Notes: generated from the sequence alone by a model not told the origin. Numbered from the stretch's first letter, positions 1-7,542 are shown. The stretch is 14,763 bases of DNA from CAYQVO01 sp964421085 (GCA_964421085.1 CAYQVO010000055.1:1-14763); one strand, 5' to 3'. Numbers and translations: made by a program.

Positions 1-33
1 AAAAGCGGCAGCGTACTTCGCGAAGCACACCCG

Positions 34-480
34 GTGAAGTACGCGTTTATTGAGGTGCAAGCGTGTGAACTTTCGAGTGAAGACGCTTTGCCGGGTGCTG
101 GGTGTCAAAGAGCAAGGTTTCTACCTGTGGCGCAAGAGCGGGGCAAGCGAACGGAAGCGGCAGGACGAGCGGCTGTCTGTGCACATTCGCATTGTCCATG
201 CGGAAAGCCGTGCTCTCCGGCGCCGGATTTGGTGAATCGCAATTTCACGGCATCAGCTCCGGACAAGGTCTGGGTGAGCGACATTGCATACCTCTGGACG
301 AAGGAAGGGTGGTTATACCTTGCTGTTTTTTTCGACCTGTACTCGCGGATGGTCGCTGGATGGGCGATTGGTGTTCGTATTAATGCCGAGCTTGTTACAA
401 CTGCCTTTCGCCGCGCCTGCATGCGAAGAACACCGCCACCACCACCTGGCCTCGTTGTTCACTCAGACTATCCGTCACCC
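34..480 (+). pseudogene. IS3-family transposase (OrfB) relic, frameshifted and internally deleted
   Basis: Decayed remnant of the DDE integrase-type OrfB of an IS3-group element. A first piece (GTG at 34, reading VKYAFIE) matches the usual OrfB start. It continues in another frame from about 62 (TLCRVLGVKEQGFYLWRK, then HAESR near 215), which is the N-terminal helical region. The segment normally joining HAESR to the catalytic core is missing. From about 222 the first frame resumes with NRNFTASAPDKVWVSDIAYL, WTKEGWLYLAVFFDLYSR and HSD, covering the first two catalytic aspartates. The frame then loses all similarity, so the third catalytic residue (Glu) is absent. It cannot encode an active transposase. 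A second relic of the same family, but a different element by sequence, lies on the minus strand at 10740-11235. The family assignment is from motif memory and is fairly sure. Confidence 0.8.
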
Positions 481-811
481 GGAAATAATGAGTCGCACGC
501 CAGGCTGGGCGCGATGCCGGCGATTCCAGTGTCCACGGTGACGGGACCTTGTTTATCAATCATTGCTGCTCCGGGTTTACACTTGATCGTCATGGAGGAA
601 CAGAGGGAGGTAGTTGCTTGGCGAGGTGAGACGGAAATCTCCACTAACTAATTGTATTTGAAAACAAAAAACGGGAAAAACAGCAGCGATGCTCCCCCTG
701 TGTGTTTTCAATTTTCCTGATTTTGGACATGCCCGAACGTTCAGGGCACGCGATGAGATTTACTCCCATAATAGTTGTAGAATGTCTGGAAAATTAAGTT
801 TCAAGGTTTGA
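481..811. other. Gene-poor stretch upstream of the HAD gene, with one imperfect dyad
   Basis: No recognisable gene. The IS3 frame stays open to 651 but shows no family similarity after about 480. At 731-747 there is an imperfect dyad, GCCC-GAAC / GTTC-a-GGGC (8 paired bases with one bulge, centred on the palindrome GAACGTTC), about 65 bases before the HAD start codon. It could be an operator or a weak hairpin. It has no T-run, so a terminator is unlikely. A CATAAT hexamer at 767-772 lacks a convincing -35 partner, so no promoter is called. Confidence 0.4.
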
Positions 812-1996
812 ATGAAAATAGCAGCGCTCTTTGATAACGATGGTTTCCTGACGGAGCCCGGCGCCCCGCATCATCCCGAAGTGAGAGGAGAGCTGGAACA
901 ACTAGCAGATGAGTTCCCGGATGCGCATTTTGGAACTGCTTCAGGAAAGCCGGCGGAGTTTCAGGGAAGAGTGTACGCCGCGCACCTGAATCCAGGATGT
1001 CTGGAACGATGGGTGATAATAGGCAACAACGGAGCTGAAGCCTGGATCGGTCTTTCCCCTGACTGTAAACCTCTGCACCGGATGGTGTATGACATCAACA
1101 GGAACAATGCCCGCGAGGCAATTCTTCAGCTCAATCTCCTCGCTGACCAGGTTGTGAAAATATACGGTCCGTATGTTTACGAACAGGTAAATGCTGCTGC
1201 TGACGATGGCACACCTCTGATGCGCACTATTTTCCCTGTGACTGTCAAGAATCCCCAAATGCTGATGAAATACAGGGACGCAAATGGCAATCTGAGAAGC
1301 GGGATCGGGATTAACCCCGGAGTGGCAGAGCTGATAGAAATGGGGCTGGACCCGGGCAAGGTGCCCACGCCCGAAGAGATCTTCGCTACAGCCCAGGAAA
1401 TCATGGCAGGTGCCGAAGGCGAGGACGGGAACATCTATGCTCTGAAACATGATGATGCAGCTGAGCTTATGCCCGGAGATATGAATAAGGAGGTCATGCT
1501 GCGTGCAGTTGCGGAATGCCTGGGAATACCCCAGGTCGACATGACAAAATATATCGATGCGCTTGATTGCATGGCCAAGCCCCAGAATGGAAGGGCAATA
1601 GATAAGGAGACCGGGCTTCAATCCATGACTCATCATCTGGAGATTCCTCGAGTTCAGATCGAAAGCGCATGGGATATCGTTGCACAGACTCCCTATAAAG
1701 AAGGCCTGGATGAGAGAACATTCAATGAGCGCATGAAAGGACCATACCTGGCGAAAACAGGGCAGGATACTCAGCTGAATATGGTCTTCGGAGGGGATGG
1801 AGAAAATGACATTCCAGGGCTCAGGGCGGTGGTCGTCGGGATTTCGAAAAGGAGCTGCCCTGATAATGTAACAAAGCATGCGACTCACCTGGTTGGTCCG
1901 GAGGCCGGCATACGAGTGCCGACCTATAAAACTGCGCTGGAGGTGCTGGCCAGTACAAGAATTGCGATGAACGCTATGCGCAGGGTCGCCGGGTGA
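812..1996 (+). CDS. HAD-superfamily hydrolase (Cof/SPP-like phosphatase) with a large cap
   Basis: A 394-residue protein with the hallmarks of a haloacid dehalogenase phosphatase. Motif I is DNDGFLT (residues 8-14; D8 the expected nucleophile, D10 the acid/base). Motif II is in GTASGKP (residues 41-47, T42 or S44). Motif IV is GGDGENDIP (residues 327-335, D329 and D333 for Mg2+). This arrangement is typical of the Cof, sucrose-phosphate and mannosyl-phosphoglycerate phosphatase branch, in which a C2 cap lies between motifs II and III. Here about 285 residues separate motifs II and IV, more than in common Cof proteins of about 270 residues in total. No signal peptide, so probably cytoplasmic hydrolysis of a phosphorylated metabolite; the substrate is unknown. 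The ATG at 812 has AAGG six bases upstream. It stands alone, with an IS relic before it and a repeat after it. Confidence 0.8.
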   Translation: MKIAALFDNDGFLTEPGAPHHPEVRGELEQLADEFPDAHFGTASGKPAEFQGRVYAAHLNPGCLERWVIIGNNGAEAWIGLSPDCKPLHRMVYDINRNNAREAILQLNLLADQVVKIYGPYVYEQVNAAADDGTPLMRTIFPVTVKNPQMLMKYRDANGNLRSGIGINPGVAELIEMGLDPGKVPTPEEIFATAQEIMAGAEGEDGNIYALKHDDAAELMPGDMNKEVMLRAVAECLGIPQVDMTKYIDALDCMAKPQNGRAIDKETGLQSMTHHLEIPRVQIESAWDIVAQTPYKEGLDERTFNERMKGPYLAKTGQDTQLNMVFGGDGENDIPGLRAVVVGISKRSCPDNVTKHATHLVGPEAGIRVPTYKTALEVLASTRIAMNAMRRVAG

Positions 1997-2102
1997 ATCA
2001 TGCCGGGCAGGACTGGAGCTGGTACTGCTGCTTTTCCAGCCATTATTCTTGAGGGCTGCTTCAGAAATCAGCTTTCCCTTCAACCTGCACGTTGTTTCTG
2101 AC

Positions 2103-2237
2103 ATCCCGGACGCGACCGGTATTCCACATTCAACAGTTCATGTTCGGCTTATACAGCTTGAAGAGGCAGGAATCATCATCGGATATCCATGGTCAGCAAG
2201 CTGAAGCGGCAGATTTTCGGCAAAAAGAGCGGGAAAC
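2103..2237 (+). repeat. 135-bp direct repeat, left copy
   Basis: Matches 5018-5152 without indels at a constant offset of 2915, with four mismatches (about 97% identity). The unit holds the 3' end of an HTH reading frame (IPDATGIPHSTVHVRLI and onward, stop near 2207). Overlapping it in another frame is the start of an IS66 tnpC-like frame (ATG at 2189, MVSKLKRQIFGKKSGK). Similarity stops sharply at 2103 on the left, so this copy lacks the upstream half of the HTH frame. To the right of 2237 the DNA diverges. Confidence 0.9.
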
Positions 2238-2310
2238 CTCATCCCGACCCCTCTCAGGTACAGGGTTCAGCTTTCACGGATTTGAATTCATCTATTTCGC
2301 AGTTCATCCG
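2189..2310 (+). pseudogene. IS66 TnpC N-terminal relic, left copy
   Basis: Starts in the repeat with LKRQIFGKKSGK, a segment typical of the IS66 transposase N terminus just after its coiled coil. Beyond the near-identical repeat the frame keeps a faint likeness to the right-hand copy (SQVQGSAF here, SVQEELSAFEAS there), suggesting the two came from related elements, not one recent duplication. It soon dissolves into DNA opposite the end of the minus-strand phosphotransferase gene. The zinc-finger, DDE core and C terminus are absent. Confidence 0.5.
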
Positions 2311-2328
2311 TTTCGTGCTGCTGCCTTA

Positions 2329-3609
2329 TCAGCGCTGCCATCCGGTTATCATCTCAAGTCGTTCGATGGCGCGGCGGATGGGGCGGGTGAAGCGCCAGAC
2401 CCTTGATTTATGAACACAGTCAATAAACGTCTGAAATTCGCGCACTCTTTCATTCGCTCTGCGCAGGCATTCATCACACTCATGCAGTTTCTCATTTAAC
2501 GCACGCGACGATTCTTCGGAATCTGTCAGCCTGGCTTGAACGGCAGCAATTTCCTGCTCCAGCTCTGTCACACGGCGAGAGGCATTGATATTCTCCATCG
2601 CAGTTCTGTACGGTTTGCTTTCATATAACCATTCAATCAGATCCATGCAGGTCGATGCAGATCGCCCGAGGTGCGAGTACCATTCACCCCGGTAATATGA
2701 AGCATCTTTCCCGTTGCCGGAAATGTTTCGCCCTTGATCCAGCACAGCGCGGACCTGTTCCCGCAGCTGTTCTTTTGTGCAGTGTATCACGAAATCGTGG
2801 TGGGCACTTGTATGTCGAGAAGGAACGACGTCAGGTATCAGCCAGTCGCTGACGCTGATACTCGGCACGTTAAACAACAATGCTTCAAACATGACGCACG
2901 ACTCATCGGTGACCAGCACATCGGACAAGGCCAGGGCCGTCAGGATGTCCGCCGTTCTGTCCATGACGTGAACTCGAGGATGATACCCGCGATATTTTGC
3001 CTCCATCTCGTCAATGTTCCTGACAATATGGGGATAGGCGTCCGGCCAGGCTGCCTGTTTGATCAACAGATTGCAGCCGAGATCCAGGCACGAATTTACG
3101 AAATCATCCTGTTTACCGTCGTTTTCCCAGGACGGGGCGTAAAGGACCGTCTTTCCCTCCGAAAGTCCGAGGCGCTTTCGAGCTTCTCTCACCTCCAGGT
3201 GGAATTCTCCACTTTTGTCATAAAGCCGATCGGACTTGGGCCACCCGGAGTTGTAAGCCCCAAGCAGAGGACCGTGAAAAGCCGGGTCGGAAGCGGTCCG
3301 GTTGTACATTGACTGCCACATCGGACCGGGAAGGAGGCCCAGATCAAACCGCTCCCACGTCTCAATCTGCCAGAAGTTGGGCCAGTACTCCTGCCCCTGA
3401 CCGATGTCATGGAGCATAATTACCGAAAAATCCGCATTCACCTGCTCAATCATCGTAACATGACAGCAATAAAGACCTATCTGTGCCCGCGCTGAAAGAT
3501 CGTATGAACAACTTGTTTCGAAACCGCGCCGTTCCGCTTCGTTCTTTACGGCCCGGAAGGTCAACTCTTCGATCAAATCTGTGACAAAAAAAGTGATGGA
3601 GGGTTTCAT
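2329..3609 (-). CDS. CDP-glycerol glycerophosphotransferase-like (TagB/TagF family) protein with coiled-coil tail
   Basis: A 426-residue protein resembling the C-terminal GT-B-like domain of teichoic-acid polymerases (CDP-glycerol glycerophosphotransferase family). Seen in order: LHDIGQG (66-72), where the family has a catalytic HG(T/S)-type motif; GWPKSDRL (122-129), matching the family G-x-P-x-x-D; VLYAPSW (155-161); and TDESCVMFEALL (234-245), matching the donor-binding TDYSSVMFDFAL pattern. The usual KPHP motif reads IKQA (183-186), so one expected histidine is missing. Residues 346-397 are a charged coiled coil. They are followed by SRVWRFTRPIRRAIERL (402-418), a tail often seen on surface-glycan glycosyltransferases. 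Expected role: transfer of a phospho-polyol from a CDP donor to a surface polymer, on the cytoplasmic face of the membrane. ATG 3609 is chosen; TTG 3618 in the same frame is possible. It is divergent from the nucleotidyltransferase 72 bases away. Confidence 0.7.
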   Translation of the reverse strand: MKPSITFFVTDLIEELTFRAVKNEAERRGFETSCSYDLSARAQIGLYCCHVTMIEQVNADFSVIMLHDIGQGQEYWPNFWQIETWERFDLGLLPGPMWQSMYNRTASDPAFHGPLLGAYNSGWPKSDRLYDKSGEFHLEVREARKRLGLSEGKTVLYAPSWENDGKQDDFVNSCLDLGCNLLIKQAAWPDAYPHIVRNIDEMEAKYRGYHPRVHVMDRTADILTALALSDVLVTDESCVMFEALLFNVPSISVSDWLIPDVVPSRHTSAHHDFVIHCTKEQLREQVRAVLDQGRNISGNGKDASYYRGEWYSHLGRSASTCMDLIEWLYESKPYRTAMENINASRRVTELEQEIAAVQARLTDSEESSRALNEKLHECDECLRRANERVREFQTFIDCVHKSRVWRFTRPIRRAIERLEMITGWQR

Positions 3610-3681
3610 AATTTTCAAATCTGATATAGCTCAATACATGCCGGATGGCAAAAGAAGCTTCAATCGGGAGAAAAAAAAGTC

Positions 3682-4428
3682 ATGCTGAATACTGCCGTGA
3701 TTCTTGCCGCGGGCGTCGGCCGCAGACTTGAAGCTCTCTCTCTGGATAAACCGAAAGCGTTTATTGAGGTAGGCGGGGTTACCTTGCTGGAGCGATCCGT
3801 CGCCATCCTGGTTCAGAACGGGATCGAAGAGATTATCATCGGGACGGGTTTCCGTTCAGAATGCTTTGACGCCTTTGCCGGCAGACATGGAGAAGTCATG
3901 GTCAGGTGTTTCAGGAACGAAGACTTCCTCAATACCGGCAGTCTGCTCACTCTGTTCAGTCTCAAGGAGCATATCTCCACGCCCTTTCTGCTTCTCGAAT
4001 CGGATCTGCTGTATGAAAGGAGCGCCGTCGGAATATTACTGTCTCGTCCGGAGGACAATGCGGTCCTTGCAGCCGGTTTTTCGAACGCTGGAGATGAGGT
4101 CTACATTGAGACGGATTCTTCCGGCCATCTTGTGAAATTATCCAAGGACAAAAACGAGCTGAGAAATATTTATGCTGAATTCGTCGGCATAAACAAAGTG
4201 TCGTTGAAAGCCTACGACGCCTTGTGTCATTTCTTTCAGCAGAATCGGTGTGCTCTTCGTAACTCACATTATGAAAGCGCATTCTCCTGTCTTGGGCCGG
4301 AGTATCCATTTTTTGTCCATAGACAGGACGATCTTGTGTGGTGCGAGATCGACAACGTAGATCATTTGATTCGTGCCCGGCAGGAAATCATGCCGTTGAT
4401 TGAAGAAAAGGAAAAAGGAGAAAAATAG
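3682..4428 (+). CDS. LicC/PntC-like nucleotidyltransferase (CTP:phospho-alcohol cytidylyltransferase type)
   Basis: A 248-residue single-domain nucleotidyltransferase, about the usual length. LAAGVGRRL (8-16) is the NTP-binding loop (G-x-G-x-R-L), followed by KPK (23-25) and the VGG turn (30-32). FLNTGSLLTLFSLK (82-95) is the base/sugar-binding segment typical of LicC-like enzymes. ESDLLY (106-111) contributes the metal-binding aspartate D108. EIDNVDHL, near the C terminus, matches the second metal site of cytidylyltransferases (EIDxxxD/L). Such enzymes activate phosphocholine, 2-aminoethylphosphonate, glycerol phosphate or sugar phosphates with CTP or UTP. The divergent phosphotransferase-like gene next door would be a natural user of a CDP-alcohol product, so the pair probably decorates a surface polymer. 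That functional link is an inference from adjacency. GGGAG about ten bases before the ATG may serve as the ribosome-binding site. Confidence 0.75.
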   Translation: MLNTAVILAAGVGRRLEALSLDKPKAFIEVGGVTLLERSVAILVQNGIEEIIIGTGFRSECFDAFAGRHGEVMVRCFRNEDFLNTGSLLTLFSLKEHISTPFLLLESDLLYERSAVGILLSRPEDNAVLAAGFSNAGDEVYIETDSSGHLVKLSKDKNELRNIYAEFVGINKVSLKAYDALCHFFQQNRCALRNSHYESAFSCLGPEYPFFVHRQDDLVWCEIDNVDHLIRARQEIMPLIEEKEKGEK

Positions 4429-4654
4429 AAAGTCACGTGCCGGCAGAGGACGGGAGGCTGTTGATTCAGGGTGACCGCCAAAATGGTTATCGCTTCGGCC
4501 GTCAGCCGTATCCCGAGCCTTGCCGGGGTCGCTGCCTCTATCGAGCATCATCCTCGACGAATCTGAACTCTCCGCCTCTGAACTCAACAACATCCATATC
4601 CAGGTGCAGATTGCCATATTCATCCATTCGCCCCTCCCCGCCGGGAACAGGGAC

Positions 4655-4927
4655 AGTTCCGGCCTTCAGAAGGTTCTCACGCTCGCACGAGACGGGGCAG
4701 CGCTTCAAGTATCGTGCGACAAACAAGAGCCGCTCTTTGTCGGCGGGCGGAATTGGGTTGGAGGCAAAAACACTGAACCCGGAATGCTCCCATGTCTTCA
4801 TGGAATTTACAGTCTCGGCATCCAACAAGTCTTCTTTCACGAGAGCGTTAAAGACTTTTTTGCGGAAGAGTTCACAGATTTTATCGGTGTTGAGAGTGTA
4901 TGGAAGTTCAATAAAGCGCCGGCCCCT
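4655..4927 (-). pseudogene. IS91-type (Y2) transposase internal fragment
   Basis: Read on the minus strand, this stretch contains ELFRKKVFNALVKEDLLDAE, then TWEHSGFSVF, then a P-I-P-P-x-D segment, and ARYLKRCPVSCERENLL. This succession is characteristic of the middle part of IS91-like HUH (Y2) transposases, where a helix (LFR..V...L...G.L) precedes WxHSGFxV, a proline-containing loop, and LARYL.R.P.S.ER. The catalytic HUH and tyrosine regions and the C terminus are absent. The surrounding open frame extends to 4538-5044 but is not similar outside these limits. It abuts the HTH fragment on the opposite strand near 4930, so this is a join between two unrelated mobile pieces. The family call is from motif memory, at medium confidence. 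Confidence 0.55.
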
Positions 4928-4942
4928 GAATGCGGGAATAAT

Positions 4943-5119
4943 GCCCCTCTGCCGGCGGACGAGATCGCCAGGATTATCAACGAAATAATTGGAGATGGGC
5001 ATCCTGACTGCCGGCAAATCCCGGACGCGACCGGTATTCCACATTCAACAGTTCATGTTCGGCTTATACGGCTTGAAGAGGCAGGAACTATCATCGGATA
5101 TCCATGGTCAGTAAGCTGA
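4943..5119 (+). pseudogene. Winged-HTH fragment preceding the IS66 relic
   Basis: The plus-strand frame encodes about 58 meaningful residues: LPADEIARIINEI, then RQIPDATGIPHSTVHVRLI, then RLEEAGTIIGYPW, and a stop at 5117-5119. The spacing of a helix, a turn (TGIP), a recognition helix (STVHVRLIRLEE) and a short wing (GTIIGY) is that of a winged helix-turn-helix. No start codon with a ribosome-binding site is visible, and the frame upstream of about 4943 is antisense to the IS91 relic, so this is a truncated piece. Its last 34 codons lie in the 135-bp repeat and overlap the first codons of the IS66-like frame. Three of the four mismatches between repeat copies change this protein. It may be a small accessory gene of the former element, or a chance association. 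Confidence 0.45.
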
Positions 5120-5152
5120 AGCGGCAGATTTTCGGCAAAAAGAGCGGGAAAC
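5018..5152 (+). repeat. 135-bp direct repeat, right copy
   Basis: Second copy of the repeat at 2103-2237, in the same orientation and without indels. This copy continues on both sides into longer remains (an HTH fragment to the left, IS66 tnpC to the right), so it is the less truncated one. The two copies bracket about 2.8 kb holding the phosphotransferase-like and nucleotidyltransferase genes. Confidence 0.9.
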
Positions 5153-5400
5153 TGAGTTCCGAGGATACGTCTGTTCAGGAGGAATTATCTGCCTTCGAAG
5201 CTTCTGAAAGCAGCGGCATTTCCGCCACAGAATCAGTTTCAGTATCAGCACACAGGAGAGAAATTCAACGGGGCAGGAAACCGCTGCCCGACAGTCTCGA
5301 GCGGGAGCGCATAGAGTATGAGCCGGAAACAAAAGTGTGCTCCTGCTGCGGCGCAGAGCTTGAGAAACCAGGGGAAGAAGTCACAGAGGAAATTGAATAG
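5104..5400 (+). pseudogene. IS66 transposase (TnpC) N-terminal fragment
   Basis: Encodes 98 residues matching the start of IS66 TnpC. LKRQIFGKKSGKLSSED is the conserved basic segment after the coiled coil. RGRKPLPDSLERERIEYE is the family-wide linker. VCSCCGAELEKPGEE is one half of the zinc-finger, with its CxxC pair. In intact IS66 proteins the text would continue into the second zinc knuckle and the DDE domain (about 500 residues in all). Here a TAG at 5398-5400 ends the frame and no further similarity follows. The 73 bases between it and the next gene carry an open stretch (VTIPEVLRKHMGGQERITKK) that I do not recognise. No tnpA or tnpB is present. This is a dead relic. Confidence 0.8.
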
Positions 5401-5473
5401 ATATATCAGAACGAGTACGGATCGGTGACAATTCCCGAAGTGCTGCGAAAGCACATGGGCGGTCAGGAGAGGA

Positions 5474-7423
5474 TTACGAAGAAGCAGGGCCGGAACCTCC
5501 GGAGTCAGCCGTTCGAAGGACCATGTCTTCCGGCCATACGGCGGGAGAAGGTGCCGGCAATTCCTGCTCTTTTCCCTTCAGAATGAACTCATACCGTCCC
5601 TTGTCCAGGTGGAATGGCCCCAGGAAAACTTTGAGTCTTGTGCCGGTCTGGAAACGCCGGTCGGATGATATGAATCCCCACCGTTTCAGCCTCGGGGATT
5701 CGCAGAGAACTTCCCCTTCGCCGCACTGCGTCACACGCACATCCAGTTCATTCCCCTGATACTTCAGGTTCTTTATGAGCATTTTCAGGAACTGGGCGGT
5801 GTGCCTCTCGATCTCCCATTGTTTAAGGTAATTCCAGATTTCCAGACGCGAGAACATTCTCTGAGTTTCGACGTTTCTGAAGGAAGGCCTCGCATCGAGT
5901 CTTCCGTCAATTCTCGCGGCAAGAAGCCATTGATTCACCTGTTGAAGCACTCCGTGCTCAGGCTTGATCGAACAGCTTCCGCTTTCGTTCATGCAGACGA
6001 CAGGGTTGCCTCTGAGTGCGGTTGCGAGCGCTGAAAGGCTGTCAAGCGCGCCCGCTTCCAGTGCGCGCTGCATCAGGCGCGCAATTCCCATCGGGGTGGC
6101 GAAGTCGTCCTGATTCACCACCACTCCGGCTGATGCCAGCTCGAGGCACAACAAATCCCGCAGTGACGCATCGTTTTCAAGCGAACCGGGCAGCTTTTTT
6201 CTCCACATGAGAAATGGGTCGCCGTTCCTCTCGAAGAATGCGCCTATTGCAAGGGCCGTTCTTTCCATGAGTTGAGTAACAACTTTGTAATTTGTCATGG
6301 CTCGGAGCGCCCGCCGGAGATCTTCGAATCCCGGTTCTGCATGGGCTATATGCGATCTCAGCGTATATTCCCTCCGGCAGCATACCATCGCTCTGTATGG
6401 TCTGGATCTTTCTTCCGGTTCTGTCCGGGGAGTAATTCGATCTCCTTTAATGACAAAGTCGATGACCCAGGCAATGCGCGGTTCGTTTGCTGCAAAATAG
6501 CCCGGCTCCTGAGAAGGGGTCATAGGTTCCTCCTTCTGGATTCCGTTGCCGTTGCAGTTGCCATTGTCAGGCCGGCCTGTTATGTCCGGGAGCGCCACAT
6601 GCACAATAAGACTCTTCCGGGAGGGCTCGAGCAGGATCAGATCTTCCGGTTTCAATGTCTTTTCATCATCGATCCTGAACCAGTTCCTCTCGGACATATC
6701 TTCCTCAGGAATGGCGCGGGCAGGGGCCTGCCGGCGGAGATCACTCGCCAGTGACTGAAGGCTCGGGATGTCTTCCATTGTCACTATGGATTTTGAAAGC
6801 CTGCTTCTCAGGATTTCGCGTGCTGATTCCGTAACGGGAAGTATTTCAACCAGGAGCGGTATTCCCACTTCTTCTTTGAACTGCCCGGCGAATCTGTTGA
6901 GATCCGCCCTCAGGTTCTTCCCGTTCCCCGAGTGACCGTTATTCTGATCCTGCCGGGCGGGGACTCCAATACGAAGGAGTATATGATTTCTCGATGAGCG
7001 TTTTCCTTTCGCACTTCGATCTTTCACCTTGATAGTATCGGCAGCAAGTACTTCGACCTCGTCCGGTGCGTTTGCTGTTATCCAGTGACGGACCTTTTCG
7101 AGTGTCCATTCGTGTTTTATGACCATCTCCCTTTGCGGGTGAGCAATGTCTGCAAGAGACTTGAGACGCAATGAATACTCTTCAGCTCCATTTGTTATTG
7201 CGACGTCGAGCCTGTCAGGGCTTTCCGGAACTGTCTTGGAGACTGCCTTCCTGACCGCCTTTTTCAGAGCAGGAAAGGATTTCGGGGGTACGTTTAACCC
7301 GATGGTCAGATACTTGAGACTGGATGATGAGGTCATGCAGAGATTAACAGGCTCGAGATCTTTCTTCTCAACCAGTCTGGCCAGTACTCTCTGCAGGGCC
7401 TCGTCGTGAGAGGGTTCGAGCAT
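5474..7423 (-). CDS. RNase II/RNB-like protein lacking catalytic residues (putative pseudo-nuclease)
   Basis: A 649-residue protein, not confidently assigned. Its layout recalls RNase II/R. Residues 249-280 (FRIDD ... LIVHVALPD) resemble the first RNB strands (TID ... HVADP). Residues 309-360 (YFAANEPRIAWVIDFVI, YRAMVCCRREYTL) resemble the following strand and R-x-x-x-TY segment. Residues 383-412 (QLMERTALAIGAFFERNGDP) resemble the helix before the P-x-x-x-R-x-H strand. Residues 490-505 resemble the SPxRRYxDLxNHRQL helix. Residues 557-615 look like an S1/OB barrel. The aspartate cluster of active RNB domains (D-x-D-D) reads EKTLKPEDL, and SPxRRY is not recognisable, so exonuclease activity is unlikely. 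The N-terminal 245 residues are unrecognised. ATG 7423 has AGGA ten bases upstream. It is divergent from the unknown gene at 7757. Alternative: an unrelated new family. Confidence 0.5.
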   Translation of the reverse strand: MLEPSHDEALQRVLARLVEKKDLEPVNLCMTSSSSLKYLTIGLNVPPKSFPALKKAVRKAVSKTVPESPDRLDVAITNGAEEYSLRLKSLADIAHPQREMVIKHEWTLEKVRHWITANAPDEVEVLAADTIKVKDRSAKGKRSSRNHILLRIGVPARQDQNNGHSGNGKNLRADLNRFAGQFKEEVGIPLLVEILPVTESAREILRSRLSKSIVTMEDIPSLQSLASDLRRQAPARAIPEEDMSERNWFRIDDEKTLKPEDLILLEPSRKSLIVHVALPDITGRPDNGNCNGNGIQKEEPMTPSQEPGYFAANEPRIAWVIDFVIKGDRITPRTEPEERSRPYRAMVCCRREYTLRSHIAHAEPGFEDLRRALRAMTNYKVVTQLMERTALAIGAFFERNGDPFLMWRKKLPGSLENDASLRDLLCLELASAGVVVNQDDFATPMGIARLMQRALEAGALDSLSALATALRGNPVVCMNESGSCSIKPEHGVLQQVNQWLLAARIDGRLDARPSFRNVETQRMFSRLEIWNYLKQWEIERHTAQFLKMLIKNLKYQGNELDVRVTQCGEGEVLCESPRLKRWGFISSDRRFQTGTRLKVFLGPFHLDKGRYEFILKGKEQELPAPSPAVWPEDMVLRTADSGGSGPASS

Positions 7424-7500
7424 TATTTTTACATCCTGATACTGCGCATGATAGAGCGATTCGCAAAAAAGACGGCCGGAATGGGACGTTTGAGGACCGT

Positions 7501-7542
7501 TCCAGTAGGGGAAAGTATATCTGTTTACTGGACCCTAACCAA
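7501..7542 (-). promoter_or_regulatory. Candidate sigma70-type promoter with overlapping inverted repeat for the RNB-like gene
   Basis: On the minus strand TTGGTT (7542-7537) and TATACT (7519-7514) are separated by exactly 17 bases; the -10 matches five of six consensus bases and the -35 three. A perfect 7-bp inverted repeat, TCCAGTA (7501-7507) and TACTGGA (7526-7532), brackets the -10 hexamer, where a repressor dimer could bind. It lies about 90 bases from the start codon. Pattern only; the weak -35 keeps confidence low. Confidence 0.35.

Noticed and set aside
941..2104. 387-codon open frame antisense to the HAD gene
   Set aside because: It lies opposite a gene with intact HAD motifs. Its translation is Cys/His/Ser-rich with no family features, a by-product of codon use in the real gene.
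2734..3312. 192-codon plus-strand frame opposite the TagF-like gene
   Set aside because: Falls wholly inside a recognised minus-strand gene and shows no motifs of its own.
6272..6754. 160-codon plus-strand frame opposite the RNB-like gene
   Set aside because: Shadow of a 649-codon gene; composition is Cys/Phe/Arg-rich and unstructured.
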